Shown: positions 24,085 through 38,042, numbered from the stretch's first letter. The stretch: DNA of 64,000 nt from Siniperca chuatsi (GCF_020085105.1 NC_058063.1:12801651-12865650); one strand, 5' to 3'. The notes: a model not told the origin generated them from the letters alone. Program-made: numbers and translations.

Positions 24085-26187
24085 ATGTTGCCTGAATTAT
24101 TGCAAGGCACTGATGCTGGAGGGTTTCTAATAATACAAGGTAAATGCTTTAAATGTTATTGAATTTAAGTCTAAATTGCGAACAATAACAACTGCTATCT
24201 ATGTGAACCGAAGCAATAACATAAAGTCATGTAATTCATACTTGCATTGGTAGATTCTGCTAGTTATTCTGGTCGACACCTGCTGAAGAGCTTCATCAAT
24301 GCTGCATTGAACAGGTATTTAAAGAAATGCGTATGGTGATTGTTTGGTTATATATGTATTAATTATTAATGTTTCTAAGTTATGTATTTCCCACACACAA
24401 AAAAAAAAAACAATTATAAAAACCTGTCTTGACCTATGTTATGAATGTAGGGAGGAAGCTGTCCATGTCCTTGGCTTTGAAGTCAGTGAGGAAGAGCTGA
24501 CAGATGGACTGAAAGGATCACCAATTAAGAGGTAACTAAGATTAGTGCTGAAACGATAAGTCCATCCACAGAAAGTCGGTAAATAATACAAGTAATTTAT
24601 CAAGCAAAATGCAAGATTCACTGGTTCCAATTTTTACAGTGTGAGCATGAATTTCTTTGGGTTTTAGACCGTTCATCAAACAAAATAAGACATTTAAATA
24701 TACATCATCTTGAATTGTTGAAACTTTTGATGTGCATTTTATTTGACATTTTATAGACTAAATGATGGAAAAAGCAATCAATATAATACTGAATATTGAA
24801 AATGATAGTTTGCTGCAGCCCTTTTATTGGGCAGCTTATTTAACCTACTGTGTAACCAAACTTACCATTAATCATATGTTATTGTCACTTCAGGTTACAC
24901 TTTCACAATGCTTATACAGACCCCCTTGGCTGGGAAGATCACCCAGCTTTCACAGTTCACCAGTTCTGTTTGGAGGAACTTACACATCTGATGAAGCAAA
25001 CATCACACCCTAAACCAGCTACCTTAGTGATCGACTCCCTTTCATGGATTTTGAGACACCTCAGACCTCCTGCTGTCTGCAAGACTCTTCAGCAACTTAG
25101 AAAAGGTGATAAATGATCTTCTTAATGTCTGTGTTTCAGCGCAATGTCACAGGGATTTTTGTAATGAATGAAGGTATGACATCCAGGCTGTGAGAGCAAT
25201 TGTAAAACTTTTGTCTTTAATGATCTTTTAAGAGAAATCAAGTGCAACCAAATATTTATTAAAATATTTGCTAAGTGCACCATCCTATTGTCAAACAGGC
25301 TATCTTGGCTAACTTATTTTAGAGTAAACTGGAACTTTAAGAGCATTTAGTAATTCCAGTCTTTAAGGGTCTTTTTCTGTGTTTTCATTAGGGGGAGCTG
25401 TGAGAGCTATAATCGGCCTGCTCCATGCAGATATGCATCAGAGGGGGACTGTGGGAAGTCTATGCCACTTGGCTACTTCGGTCATCACTGTAGTGCCTGG
25501 GATGAAGGGAGACGAAGCAGTGGCAAAGATAACAAAGCGCTCAAAATCGGGGAAAGTTATGCAAGATGTAAGGAATGCTTTCTTTTGGATGACTATTTTG
25601 TGTTCCTACACTATTAAAAATTATTGATAAGTTTGTTTTTTTGTCCTCAGGAGGAGATTTTCAGCATCAAAGAGGATCTTACAGTCATAGTACAGGGCAA
25701 GCCCAGCCAACTTGGACCAAAACAGACTGACCCTGAGGAACAGGAGGTGCAATATAACACATGCTCAATACCTTCACACCATACGCAAGATCAACTGAAT
25801 AAAGATCGGGCTCAGATATGGCAGGACTGAAAGTTTCCTTTTTGTGTTTCTATAGACGGACCCAACAGCCAACTTGACCTTCAACCTTCGACTATCTGAT
25901 ACAGAGCGCAAGGCCAAGGAGAGACTTGCACTTCCCTTTGTCTTCAGCAAAGAGAAGTGAGACATGTTTCCACAATTGTCATGTTTTTCGTCTGTGGGTT
26001 TTTGTTTTTTCTCAGTGATTACATTTCTTTTTTGTTTACAAACAACCTAAAAATGCTTGCCCCTTTTTTCTCTTACAGGAAAACAGCACTGCTCCACTCA
26101 GGCCCAGGTTCAGGACGAATTCTGTATGAGCCTGATGCCAACGATGACTATGACCAGGAGGACCCTGATGATGATCTTGATGTGTAG
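24085..26187 (+). CDS. elp5: Elongator complex subunit 5, 8 exons, 296 aa
   Basis: Coding exons: 24085-24139, 24254-24314, 24451-24531, 24894-25105, 25392-25567, 25651-25746, 25856-25956, 26079-26187 (891 nt, 296 aa, GT-AG). Diagnostic segments are SGRHLLKSFINAALNR, EAVHVLGFEVSEEEL, NAYTDPLGWED, PATLVIDSLSWILRHL, DPTANLTFNLRLSDTERKAK and the acidic C-terminus YEPDANDDYDQEDPDDDLDV, which match mammalian ELP5 in order and spacing. ELP5 is one of three RecA-fold ATPase-like subunits (ELP4-6) that form the hexameric ring of Elongator and help modify wobble uridine in tRNA. Like other ELP5 proteins it shows no Walker A box. Intron 3 contains a dispersed repeat (24545-24828). Confidence 0.95.
24545..24828. 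mobile_element. Dispersed teleost element in elp5 intron 3
   Basis: It runs from AGTGCTGAAACGATAAG to GATAGTTTGCTGCAGCCC, giving short inverted ends (GCTGCA/TGCAGC type). AATTTATCAAGCAAAATGC matches AGTCATTTTTCAAGCAAAAA near 6878. It appears to be the same family as 42600-42880, more diverged. Confidence 0.5.
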
Positions 26188-26350
26188 GGTTAAGACATAA
26201 AACCCACTGAAGGCTCGGAAGATCCAGGTTTTGTTTCCTCCTTGCCATTCAAGACACTGAGTCGTTTTCAGTAGTGCAAATTCAAAGCCATGCCACCAAT
26301 TCATGGAGCTTTGAAGACAATATTTCTGTAAAAAAATCTGTATTATGTTT

Positions 26351-26356
26351 ATTAAA
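26351..26356 (+). terminator. ATTAAA polyadenylation signal of elp5
   Basis: ATTAAA variant 164 bp after the elp5 stop, followed by a T-rich stretch. No AATAAA occurs closer. Confidence 0.5.
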
Positions 26357-26399
26357 TGGTTGTATCCAAGAGTTTTTCCTAATATTATTGATTGCCTTA

Positions 26400-27350
26400 T
26401 GTTTTTTAATGCTATGAGGGAGGTCACAAGATGATTAAAGTGATAAGAAAGAAAAACGGATATTATACCAAATAATGTTTATTGTTTCTGACTTTTTGCT
26501 TGAGTTTTGCACTTTTCTTGTAAAATACACGATACGTCTTCCTTTTCCAGAGCCTCTAAAAATCCTACAGCACAAATTAAACAATCTGAGAGGGAAAAAT
26601 TACTGCTCACAACTGTCCATATCGCTGTCATTGCCAAACATAATCACTCTAAAATAAATTCAGACCTCTATACCATCAAGTGGAAGTAATATTCAAGAGA
26701 TTAATTTATATGATTACAGTCTTTACATAATCTGTCTTTCTACTGTAAATTATGTTGAATATTTGGGTGTATTGCTCAAGGTCTATTTACACCAAATGAT
26801 AATTAGTTCCCTGTTAAACCATTTGCTATTATAAATAACATCACTAAATCATTAGTGCTATTTGCATGGCGGTGTCAGAGGGGATTGTTTATTAGTTTCC
26901 TCACAGTTTGAAGTAATTAATTGGGTGTAGTAAGCTTTTTTTTCGCATTAACTGGCAGTTGGCAAGCCCATGTGCCTACTGACAACTGTAAAAGCTCCCC
27001 TGCCAAATATTAAAATATATACAGTGTCTATAAAAAGTATTCACCCACGCCCAGTGAAATTTTCATGTTGTATTGTTTTACAACTTTGAATTGAATCACA
27101 GTGGCATAATTAGGCTTATTGACACTAATCAAGCCACTGTCAAAATGACAGCAAAACGTGATGTATACACACAAATGTATTACCAAAAAACAACCACTAA
27201 GAGAGTAGCTGAAAAATTACAGAAAAAAATAAAACTGATAGTTAAACAGGTTAATTTTAACAGACTTTTATCAGGCTCACACTCTTGCTCGTCCACGTCT
27301 GTTTATTTTTTTCCCACGTGGACGTGCTGCGCGCCCCCAGAGGATTCCTC
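26400..27350. other. elp5-ctdnep1 spacer
   Basis: No gene seen. 27018-27260 begins ACAGTGTCTATAAAAAGTAT and TCACCC, then TTTTCATGTTGTATTGTTTT, a string shared by many fish DNA-transposon derivatives. I saw no second terminus. Confidence 0.4.
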
Positions 27351-27975
27351 GCGGAAGTGACGGCAAGGCGGCGATGGCGGCTCGCAGTTTCATTCCGGAT
27401 TTCCACTGGACTACAAACTGATTTTAACCGGACCGGTTATACTTTGGGGAACTTTTGTAAAGCTGCCTCTCTTCAGACGCCGCACAGAGTGAAGTCGCAT
27501 TGAACCGGTGCTTGACAACGAGAGGCCCCACAGCTTTTTTGGGGTATTTTTGTCCAAGGTTCAAGGTGGTCACCCTGTCGAGCTAGCGGTAGCTTGGTGG
27601 CTACTAGCTAACGTTACTTGGTGCACAACTAGCTCCTGAGCTAGCTTGTCAACGAGCTGCGCGCTAATGTCCATACAGTCGTCGTGCAGCAGCTTTTCTT
27701 GTGACTACGACCACGTTTGTCTTTCACAGTTACAATGAAAGTGTACTCTATTTGATGCTAATTGTGCCACAAGTGTGCAGAGCGAGGTACTCACACGTTT
27801 GCTTGGCCTCTTGTTAATTTGAATTGCTAGTTTGGCGGCTGTGGCTAAAGACGGATTTTGACTATCACTAGCAAGCAAGTTCCTTCAGTAATTGGCCTAA
27901 CAACTTCGGGCAAAAGCGTGCTATCAACTGAGAGTTGAAGTTGAGTTGCTGTGGGGTCTTTGAGTGCTCATCAAC
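27351..27975 (+). promoter_or_regulatory. ctdnep1 promoter and 5' UTR
   Basis: The ETS-type site GCGGAAGTGACG (27351-27362) and the YY1-like GGCGGCGATGGCGGC just after it mark a housekeeping TATA-less promoter. The leader runs about 600 bp to the ATG at 27976 and includes short upstream ATGs. Confidence 0.5.
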
Positions 27976-30900
27976 ATGCTGAAGACCCGGCAGTGTTTAC
28001 TTGGCATCCGCACTTTTCTCGGCGTAACGTCGAGAATATGGGGCTTCATCATGTACATCCTCAGGAAGCACCTACGAACGGTGAGAAGGGCTTTGAAAGA
28101 TATATGGCACTTGGTCCTGTTGTGTTTCTGTGACAAGTGAGCAAAGACTTTACGTTGCCATGGCTCCCATGTACCTAAACATAATTTTTCAAATCACGTC
28201 CACCTAGGGATGCTCAGTTGGCTCTCGACAGCTAAAATACCTGGGTTTCTCACCTGTGCTGTACATTTCTGTCACCTTATGTGCATCCATCAGGATGATG
28301 TTGCCAAAAATCTGTAAATGTGTGAACAAATCCCACTGTCTGAGTAGCCTCAACCTCCAATTTAGGCTCAATAACACCAGTGTCAAATTTATTGCTATAT
28401 CATCCAGCATAAAGCTGGCCAGGAGTATCAAAAAACATCTTTTTTTTAGTTAGTAGATTAACCATTTAGCCTAGAAAATGTCAGAAAATAGTGAAGTGTT
28501 TGTCAGTTTTTTCCCAGAGCCCAAGGGGAAGTCTTTAACTAGTTAATTTTGCCAGACTAACAGAACCAAAGGAAATTCAAAAAAATATTCAAGCAACAAT
28601 TATATAAAACAGACAGAACCAGCACATCCATTTTTTTTTTGATAAATGAATGAAACGATGAACAATTTATTGATTATCAAACTTGTTGCAGGTTAATTTT
28701 TGGTTGGTCAACCAATTGGTTAATAGACTAATTGGTTCAGCTCTTAAATAGTGTGTCTAGGTGTCTGTTTTTGTGTGATGAGATAGTGTGAATGACTGGC
28801 TCATTCAACTACAGTGCGAAGAGGAAACCTCCCACATCCAAACACTAAATTTGAGGAGCAGCCAGTGCAAGCCTGCAGGTCATCTTGAATTGCTTACAAA
28901 TGCTTCCACAATAAACATGGCATTTTAACATGACCAAAGCAGTCTGCCTGTAACTTAGACATACACGCAGGTGTTGAGTTGTTAATAGACATGCATATGT
29001 GGTGTAGTGTGAGTGGATTTCGACTGTAGCTCCATATCAAGCTAACAATGCTTGGAGGAGTGCCCTGTGTGTTGTAATCATCTTGCTGTTCGAGGTTTGT
29101 CGGCAGTTTATTGTGTGGCAGTAACACTCGCGGGTTGTCAACAGGCCCTGAGAGTGAGTGAGTTCAGTCCATGTTATGGCTGAAGTGAGAGGGATTATGT
29201 CAGTACAGAGAGCGTACTGTTCTCTCTCCCTCCCTCTGTTTCTCTCATTCTCACTCACAGTTTAGCACTGTTGTTTACTTTACATGATGCACTGGAACAA
29301 TGTCATGATCCAGCGACTGCTTATGTTGGAAGCAATGTAACGTAGGTGATCCTATAGATGGCAATCAAGGAAACCGTGACAGGTGATTTGATGAAAAATA
29401 TTTGAGGTGAGGACCTAATCCATTTAATACATTTAAAACAAGGGTATTAATATAAGTGAGTGCCCCAGTTTGTTATAACTATAATAACCCCTTTTATAAA
29501 TCTAATAATTCCCTTGGTAACTCCTGCTTCTGTTGTCTGCGAATAAGGTAGGGCTCAAGGTGTTTCCGTTCGAGAAGACCACAATGCACTAAGTGACCTG
29601 ATTCAGAACTTTGGATCAATAAAAGCTCTACGGGATTATGAATATTAGGACCAGGTCATAATCCCATGCACGCTACTCTGTGTCAACAGATGACGAGATG
29701 GTTTATTAATCTTACCGACGACAATGTTGCCTAGTGGTTCTGCTTATTATCTCCTACATGAGACAATAACAGTGTAGCCAAGTGTGGAGTTAGTGCTAAA
29801 ACATTTAGCTAATCAACACAAAACTCCCAACCAGTATCCTGGTTATACCTATACAAATGCAAGGGCTAGCTGCTTTTCTCCATCACATATCATTATAAAC
29901 TGAAGAGTTTTGCTTGCTGTTGGTCACGCTAAGAGAGCAAGATTAATTGAAATGTTAGTTGTAGTCCTAGTCTGAAGGCAAAGGATTCAGTCCGAGTTTG
30001 CAGGCCTCGGGTCCAGATGGACGCTCTTGGAGGTGCGGAGAGCTGAGTCAAGGGTGAGGTCCCCCTGTGGTGCTCAGCAGCTGCTGGCACCAATAGGCTT
30101 CCCCCGAGCTTCCTCTGCCAGGCAGCAGTGGGAGGGGACACAGAGGGAGGCCCTGTCCGAGGCTTAGGTACCAAGCGGCCCTGGCTCAGTCAAAGTCACC
30201 CTCCAAGTCTCTCTTTCTGTGTGTGCCCCATGCTTCGCTGACACCCACCGACAGCTGGGGGGATAAAAATAGCCCTGTGAAGAAAAGTGCAGAGCCCCTG
30301 GGCAAGAGCGGCACTGGAAAGGATCCTCTCTAGTCGCTCTGACCAGAGCAGAACAAAGAAGTCAGAGAGGAGGAGTCATGGGGTGGACAACTGAGTTCAT
30401 TTCAGTATGGTGTCCTCCACTGTTCTGAGTCGATTTCACTTGTCTAAAGGCTCAAATATAAGTTTTGGGATTTCAAGACTTGAAGGTTTTTAAGACCTTC
30501 ATGGAGAACCTTGCTTCTGATCTAAATCATCCCTTCCTCAGTTGAGTTTAAATCATGATAGTCTTTTCAAATTGGATTATGGATTGCAACAATTAAGATG
30601 ACGTAAAGCCACTTTTCTTTATGCCCCAAAGGATTTCCAAAGCACCAATACTGGCCTTTTGTGTAAAATCACAAAATTAAGACAGACACTTTTAGAATGC
30701 AGTAGGAAATGAAAAGATCGGAGCCTTCAGTGTACTTCAGTGAGGGGGGTGGACTACATTTCTGATACAAAGTTAAAAAACAAAACAAAACACCCATTTG
30801 ATATCTATCAATGGTGCAACTCATTATGGCTCAGTGTATTGTATATGGTTTGTATGTGTTCTGATCTGTTAAGGTTTGTTTGACTGTTTCATTTGCCTCG

Positions 30901-33900
30901 TTCATTTGCAGATAATCCAGTATCAGACGGTGCGATACGACACTTTGCCTCTGTCACCTATCTCCAGAAACAGACTCAGTGAGTACATCATTGTTTTCAT
31001 GATATGACTGCTCAGCAAAAGTTTCGGGGCCCTTGTGTAAGACAGTCAAGAATTGTAAACATAGTTAGCAAATACTGTGCTCTCTTAATGCATGATTTTA
31101 CCTGGACACATTTGTTTTTGTTTTATGATACTAGATAGAGCGGAGACACTATCACAACATATTTGTAATATGGAAGTTTAAGTAGAACCCATCTGTCCAG
31201 GACGAAGTGATTGTGCCGAAAAGAAAAGCAACATAACAACACACAGCTGCGTGCACAGCCACACAGCTTGACCACTTTCTCAGGACCTTCCTCACCTCAC
31301 CAGAGGAAATGAACATCATCAGTATTTGTGGGCAGACATATTTGACAGGACTGCTATAATATGCCTTCTCCATGTGAGGAAACGTGGATGAGCTGTCAGC
31401 TGTCATTGGTGTGTCATGACTTTGGGTCATAGCTGTATATATTTATTAAGGTGGATCAGGTGGCAAGATGCAAACCACAGTTAGCCTGTATTGTCTTTCT
31501 CAGTAGTTTCAGTAAACCTGTTGTGCTACTTTGGTCAGTTATTGTGTGCTCCTGTGACTTTTTAATAGCATACCAACAAAGAATGGCTTTGCATGTAAGG
31601 CAGTTGGCTATTCCACAACAGTAGAGTGGGATGACATTCTTACATCATTACAATTAAATGCCAAACAAGTAGAAAGACTACATCAGCACTTAAAAGGAAA
31701 TGGCCGTCTGTTGCACATCTATAAATGTGCAGTGTGAAATGAGATCAATATACCTATCAATAAAGCAAAGGCAGACACCTCCAAAACCACAGCTAACTAA
31801 TAACATTCATGCTTGATATTTAATAAGCTAGTGTAAAATACAGAGAATGTAGTACCAATACTGCATAATGTAAATATTTGACATGATAAATTATACTGCA
31901 CACCAAGCCTTTACAAATAAAGAGGCAACAGACAGACCGTAGTGTTTCTCAAGACCTGTAACCAGAATGTTAAAATTAAAAGACCACTGAGCTAGGGAAA
32001 CAGCCATTGTCCTTAAAAAGCATTTGAGTTAAACAGTGAATCATGAGAGCTGGTAATGTCAGAAAAACACCCAACATGATGGCATGGTGCCCATGGTGTG
32101 GTGTGGAAGTTGGGAGGAAATGCAAACGTTACAGGCAGCACTTTCACTAGCATCGACTGGTGTGTGCGCTATGAATGAGCTTCCCATCTGCCTATAGAGA
32201 GTTCATTCAAAAGCACAGTCTTGACTTAGAGGAAGGATTGTATTTCAGTTCCACTTTACTGGCCTCTCACTCACTACAGTGACCTCAGCTGGAGATCCTG
32301 GTCCAGTCTCCAATGACTGAGTGATTCCTTTACATTCGGTTAGCTGCGAATGGATGGTATTTCTGCTGGTACAACACTGTGGACAGAATTAAAGTAACTG
32401 TAGCTCACATTGCTCTCTCATACCTAACAACAGGCTTTTAAGAGGTGATTTCAAGAGCAGCCTTCTCTTGAACACAGCATATTCTTGTGCATACTTTGCG
32501 TATTATGGTGCCACTATCTGGTGGCAGTACACTTAGTTGACAGACTATTGTTTTAAAGTTTGTTGTTATAATTGTTTGTTTTTAATTTATGTACTGCATG
32601 GAAAGCAGTATGGATACTATGTCTTGTCTTATAAATTAAGTAAATTGATTTTAATTAGCTGTGGTGGACCCCAACAGCTGACAATGTCATAAGGAAATCC
32701 ATCAAGTATTTTAATTGCTCAGTCAGCTCCCAGATGTAAGGTGTACTTGCAAATAGAGTACACCATCGTGAATCCAAACAGAGATAAACCAGTTGAAAAA
32801 TGTAATGGCCCCAGGAGTGAACGTGGGTGTCAGAACCTTAATTATCCATTATTATCTTCATTGACAAATTACAGTGTATTACCTAAGCCCATAATATCCA
32901 CCTAGTTGAAGCTTACTTTTGTTCAGGTCATGTAAATGAGAAACTGGGTTTCTGTAATCAGGCTGAGAAGTTGGAGATAACCAATTTCCACAGCTAGATT
33001 TCTCCTGGAGAAAGCTAAATTTTGGTCATGTATGCACGTATCTGTGTTTCTGATGAGCATTTTACACGTGCGCTTGTGCATGACAAAGACTTGACACAGC
33101 AAAAGAATCTCAGCAGTGCAACTTGAATAAAGGAAAGAGCATTATACATAGTGATGTCCTTGTATTTTAAATAATTGAAAGTCCATCTAAAAGTGAGACT
33201 GACATTAAGTAGCCTCCTTAAGTCTTAACTAAACAGTTGACTATTTGTAAAATCCAGACATACTGTAGCTGTAAGAAAAAAAGTGCAGTGTCTTCTTTCG
33301 TCACTAATAAACTTAAAATAAGCTGTTAGGGATAAGGGAGACATCTGTTTACTGGTCTGCTGCATCTATATGCAGATATTACAGTAACCATGTTACTACA
33401 TTGCATGTAAACGTGATTTCCTGTGTAACCTCATTTCTCCCAGTAAACTGGTCTCTTGTGTGCGTGTAAATGTACTGAACAAAGTATCACAAGTGTCTAT
33501 TATTATTGTATGTATAATATTGTATGATAAACTCCAGATGCAGTAAAGAGGAAGATTCTGGTTCTGGATCTGGACGAGACGCTGATCCACTCTCACCATG
33601 ATGGGGTCCTCAGACCCACAGTGAGACCTGGCACGCCGCCAGACTTCATCCTCAAAGTACGAGCATTCAGACACACATGTACATGTTTGAACACATATGC
33701 ATTCAAGCCCTAAACACTGTCTATCTAAATGAACGGGGTTGTTCCGCTTCTTTCTCTATGCAGGTCGTCATTGACAAGCACCCAGTCAGATTCTTCGTAC
33801 ATAAAAGGCCACATGTTGATTTCTTTTTAGAAGTGGTGAGTGTCAGTCAGTGTGATCAGTTTCACTGTTTGTGTGTTTGAATCCGAGATTAACATGGAAG

Positions 33901-36862
33901 GGAACAGTAAAGCACACTGTGAACTTGAAACATCATTGCTCGGGTCACCTTTTATCCTGTCTGTCATCTCTGCCATCACTCTGCATTGTACTGCACTCTC
34001 ACACTACCTGATGTCATACAACTATATTTGTTTTGGATAACGGTCCTTTGTGACTTACTAAGCACTTTCTGTAACTTGTGTACTCATACTATTGTGTGCT
34101 CTATACTCTGTGTATGTACACAGGTGAGCCAGTGGTATGAGCTGGTGGTTTTCACAGCCAGTATGGAGATCTACGGCTCAGCAGTGGCAGACAAGCTGGA
34201 CAACAACAGGAACATCCTGAAACGCAGATACTACAGACAGGTACTGCTCTAAACTCTACTTAAACAGCATGTATTAAAGCTGATACTGCTAAGGCTCTTT
34301 GGTCTCTCTCCTTTTTGATGGCGTCTGACTTTTGTGTTTTTCTTTCTTCTGCCAGCATTGTACATTGGATCTAGGTAGTTATATTAAAGACCTGTCTGTA
34401 GTACACGATGACCTGTCCAGTATTGTCATCCTGGACAACTCACCTGGTGCTTATCGTAGCCATCCAGGTAAGACTTTCTGCCTCATGGAGTCGCCTACAA
34501 CTGCTGTACATCAGCCTGACTCACTGTTTTTCTGTCTGAATCTTAACGTTTTACGCTCACATCCAAGTAAATTAATGGCTAGATAAATGTAAAATATTTG
34601 AAATGCAGCATTTGTAGTTTATTTATTGTACCATACAAATAATTGCACAAATGTCAGTTGTTCCCGAACATGCAGGGAGGTTGCATGTGTAGAGATATTT
34701 AAGTTGAAAAGACCTTTTTTTCAGAGCAGAAGCTTTGTCACAGTACCAAACACAGGTACAACTAATCAGCTAATTAGTTGCTGATTGCAGTAATTGCTAG
34801 AGCAAAGCATCGTTAATGTTATTAGTTCCACCTGTGATTTTGCTTCTTTGACAAGTCAATAATCTGTTTTGAAAAAGGTCGTTGATTGTGATTCATTTGG
34901 AAATGATTGGAAACGTTTTTATATTTCCAAAAAAGTTTAGGAACCACTGACTAACGTGGACTTAATATCTCAATTTTTAGTAATGTAAATTGTGTTCTTA
35001 AACAGAGACAGATTCTGCCTTATTTATTGTAGTTTTTGTAATTTTTTTGTTAGTCCCTGGGTGGGGAGTGTTAGTTATAGCTTAAAGTTATTCAGACTGG
35101 TAACAGGTTGAGGTGTATATTTAGCTGCTTATATTCTCTGTGCATTCATACAAAATGAAGTGAGGCTTCATCCTATACAGATCAACCTTGATGAGGCAGG
35201 AAGAGGACAAATAACTGAGCAGCTTATTCTCACTACAAGGCTTGTATTGTAAATGCTGTAACAGTACATTGCATCTGCAGCTCCTCTAACACTCAGTGGC
35301 CTCTTTAACAGAGCAGCATAAAATCACAACCATGTTCATATCTCTGACACGACTGACTGGCTGTTTTCTGCCCTCCAGACAATGCAATACCCATCAAGTC
35401 CTGGTTCAGCGACCCTAGTGACACAGCACTTCTTAACTTGCTGCCTATGCTGGATGCACTAAGGTAAAAGGCATAAAAAAGTTGGCATGAAAGCAAATAG
35501 CCAATGCAAACACTAACTCTTGTGCATACTCTCTGTAGTTAAATGGGCTATAGTCATTTATGAGGTGCAAGCTAATTGCTGCAACTGGCGTACATGATTT
35601 TAGTTGTTGGTACATTACATGTTAACACCTATCAAATTCTAATTTGGCTACAGTTAACCTCGACTGCACCTAACACCTTATTGATATCATTCTAAATAAG
35701 ACTATTTCGATAAAGCTGTTGACAAAAGTTGTATTCCCATTTACATGGTGTGGTCCACAGACTGATTAATGACTACACTACATGAAACCTTACCTGTCAA
35801 AAGACTGTGCTATGAGATGTTCTTGGGAATAGTTCAGTATTTTGGGAAATAGGCTTATTTGCTTTCTTTCTGAGAGTAAGATGAGAAGATTGGAAAAAAA
35901 AAAAAAAAACTCATGTCAGAGGGTAAAGAACAAAGACGGAGTTAGCCTAGTTTAGCATAAAGACTGGAAGCAGAAGGAAATGCCTAGCCTGGCTTTGTCC
36001 AAAGTTAAATACACCACCTATGTAGTGAAAGCAGCACGTTAGCAGAGCAGCAGCAGCTTCAGTCCTCCGACTGTGTCTACACAGGATGCATTAAGGCACA
36101 GTTTTGAGTGTAGGTCATGCGCGTTTTGGCAACCCTCAGAGCCAAACACACACTCAATGTAGTGTAAAACGGAAGAAGATAGACTTGAAGCTTAAAAATA
36201 CGCTTCAGGTTGCGTTAACGAACATAGAGCATATCTGTTCCGTCACATGCTTTTGAGAGACTACAGAAAAACGCGTCTGAAATGCTTTCTGTGTAGACAT
36301 GTCGTAATGCTCACTAATACTAACACATTGTATCTAATTTGTTTAATCCATACATAATCTGAGACGGTGCAACTTCTGTGCAGCTGGAGGGATTGATTAA
36401 CTGTTGTTTGTCAAGTAAGTTATAGCACATAACCCGCCCTAAAATCACAGTTTTGCATTTATATTTTTGTACTGTTTATGTATAGACTAAGCAAAGGAGA
36501 TACAAAGTGTTTATTAATAAGCTTTAGAGGTTTAAGTCGGCATAATTTTATACTTTGAAAAGAGCCAGGCTAGCTGTTGCAACCTGTTTCTAGTCTTTGT
36601 GTTGTGCTATGCTAAACACATCTGACTCCAACTTCACACTTAAAAGCAAAGAGATGAGATGGATATCAATCTTCTCATCTCACTCTCAGAAAGAAAGCAA
36701 ATGTGTACATTTCATGTTGAACTATTTCTTTAAAGGCTAAGATATAGTTAAGCGTACAGTGTCAAGTAGTTTAATTGTCTCTCTCTCTCTCCCTTTCCTA
36801 GGTTCACTGCTGATGTCCGCTCCGTCCTCAGTCGAAACCTCCACCAGCACCGGCTCTGGTGA
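27976..36862 (+). CDS. ctdnep1: CTD nuclear envelope phosphatase 1 (Dullard), 8 exons, 245 aa
   Basis: Coding exons: 27976-28080, 30912-30978, 33538-33656, 33764-33835, 34124-34240, 34356-34467, 35379-35463, 36802-36862 (738 nt, 245 aa; human 244). The N-terminus carries one hydrophobic membrane segment (residues about 10-30). The catalytic HAD motif [18 protein letters not shown] places the nucleophile at Asp68 and the acid/base at Asp70. [20 protein letters not shown] and [20 protein letters not shown] supply the remaining phosphatase motifs, and the tail [14 protein letters not shown] is identical in type to mammals. In mammals it dephosphorylates lipin at the nuclear envelope/ER with CNEP1R1 and restrains BMP signalling. 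The catalytic domain is nearly invariant; variation is confined to the N-terminus. Intron 1 (2.8 kb) and intron 2 (2.6 kb) hold most of the length. Confidence 0.97.
28475..28745. mobile_element. Diverged dispersed element in ctdnep1 intron 1
   Basis: AAAATGTCAGAAAATAGTGA and CCCAGAGCCCAAGG match the internal order of the 42600-42880 copy. It ends in ATTGGTTAATAGACTAATTG-type sequence before GGTTCAGC. Confidence 0.5.
35825..36736. mobile_element. Palindromic MITE-like teleost repeat, copy C (long)
   Basis: The left arm starts GGGAATAGTTCAGTATTTTG, then CTTATTTGCTTTCTTTCTGA and GAGTAAGATGAGAAGATTGG. The right arm ends CTTCTCATCTCACTCTCAGA and GTTGAACTATTTCTTTAAAG. It is longer than copies A and B because the middle (about 36000-36400) contains extra sequence. 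It lies in ctdnep1 intron 7 and stops about 65 bp before the exon 8 acceptor. Confidence 0.75.
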
Positions 36863-38036
36863 TTGGCTGAATCAAGAGGGGTGGGGCTTGTTGACCAGCC
36901 CCGTCCTCTCTGCAGGCTTCCATCCTGCCCTCCGTTCCCACACAGACGACCCACCAGCCCTCTCTGAGCCTTTCAGACGTGTCCTGAGGAGATGAGGGTT
37001 GGGGTGACCGCCTAACACGGGATGAACAGTACGGGATCACCAGAGCCCAGAAACTACTGGGGAGGGAGGGGGAGCCAGCTTGTATTTTTTTTCTTCTTGA
37101 TTCTTTATTTGTTTTTGTTTTTTCCAAAACGGAGCCTCTCTGCCTTATCGCTCCTGATACTGACTGTGCGTATGGAGGTGAGCTTGTGTACATGAGTTGG
37201 AGTATGCTTGCTGAGTTCGTTAGTCCTTTTTAAACTTTTTTGACAATTGGGAGGGGGGAAAAAGGAGGATCAGCAAAGCTACTAAGACAATTCTACATTA
37301 TTTCTTCTTCTTCTCCATCATCACCAGACATTGCACTTAAGCAGACAACTCATCAATTTACTGTCTTAACGTCTCGGAGCAACTGAGTACGGGAAAATAG
37401 AAAACCGCCCCTTTTTTAGATCAACATCATACCCCCACGGTGATTCATTGATTCCTGAGGTATGTTTTTGTTTTGTTTTTTCCCTAAACAAGAATGGATC
37501 AACTTAAACAGTGTAATTGATGGACTTTTGCTTGCAACATCCCATCCACAGGCATTTTTCTGGACAAATAGCCAAGCAGCCTGATTTTTTTTTTTCAGCC
37601 ATAACCATCACTCTTTCCCCAAAGCTCCTCATGGGACTCAGTGATAAAGACGACTGTAAAGTTGTGAGAAAAAAAGAATGGCTTGTAACGATATGTGGAC
37701 TGCCGTGCCGCCTTTCCATATGATTGTTTATCTGTTATAATATATGATGACATGACTTCTGCATACCATGACATTTCGCTCTCCCCCTTTTGCCATTTGA
37801 TGCCATCCTGATTTCATCTAATAGGAATTGCACTTAATTTTTCCCCTTCTGTTTTTGTTGCAGTTGGTTTTGTATTTGATTCAAATTTGCAACCTCCCCC
37901 TTTCAGTTTTTACCCGCTCCGCTTACTGTATGGGTTCAACTATTAGACCCTCCGTCTTTAAATGCCTTCTGAACAATGTCATCCTTGTCAAGGCTCACAG
38001 CGGCTTCTTATTGACTGTCTCCAGGTCTGTGTTACT

Positions 38037-38042
38037 AATAAA
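38037..38042 (+). terminator. AATAAA polyadenylation signal of ctdnep1
   Basis: First convincing AATAAA after the stop, with a GT/T-rich element just downstream. It gives a 3' UTR of about 1.2 kb. Confidence 0.6.
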
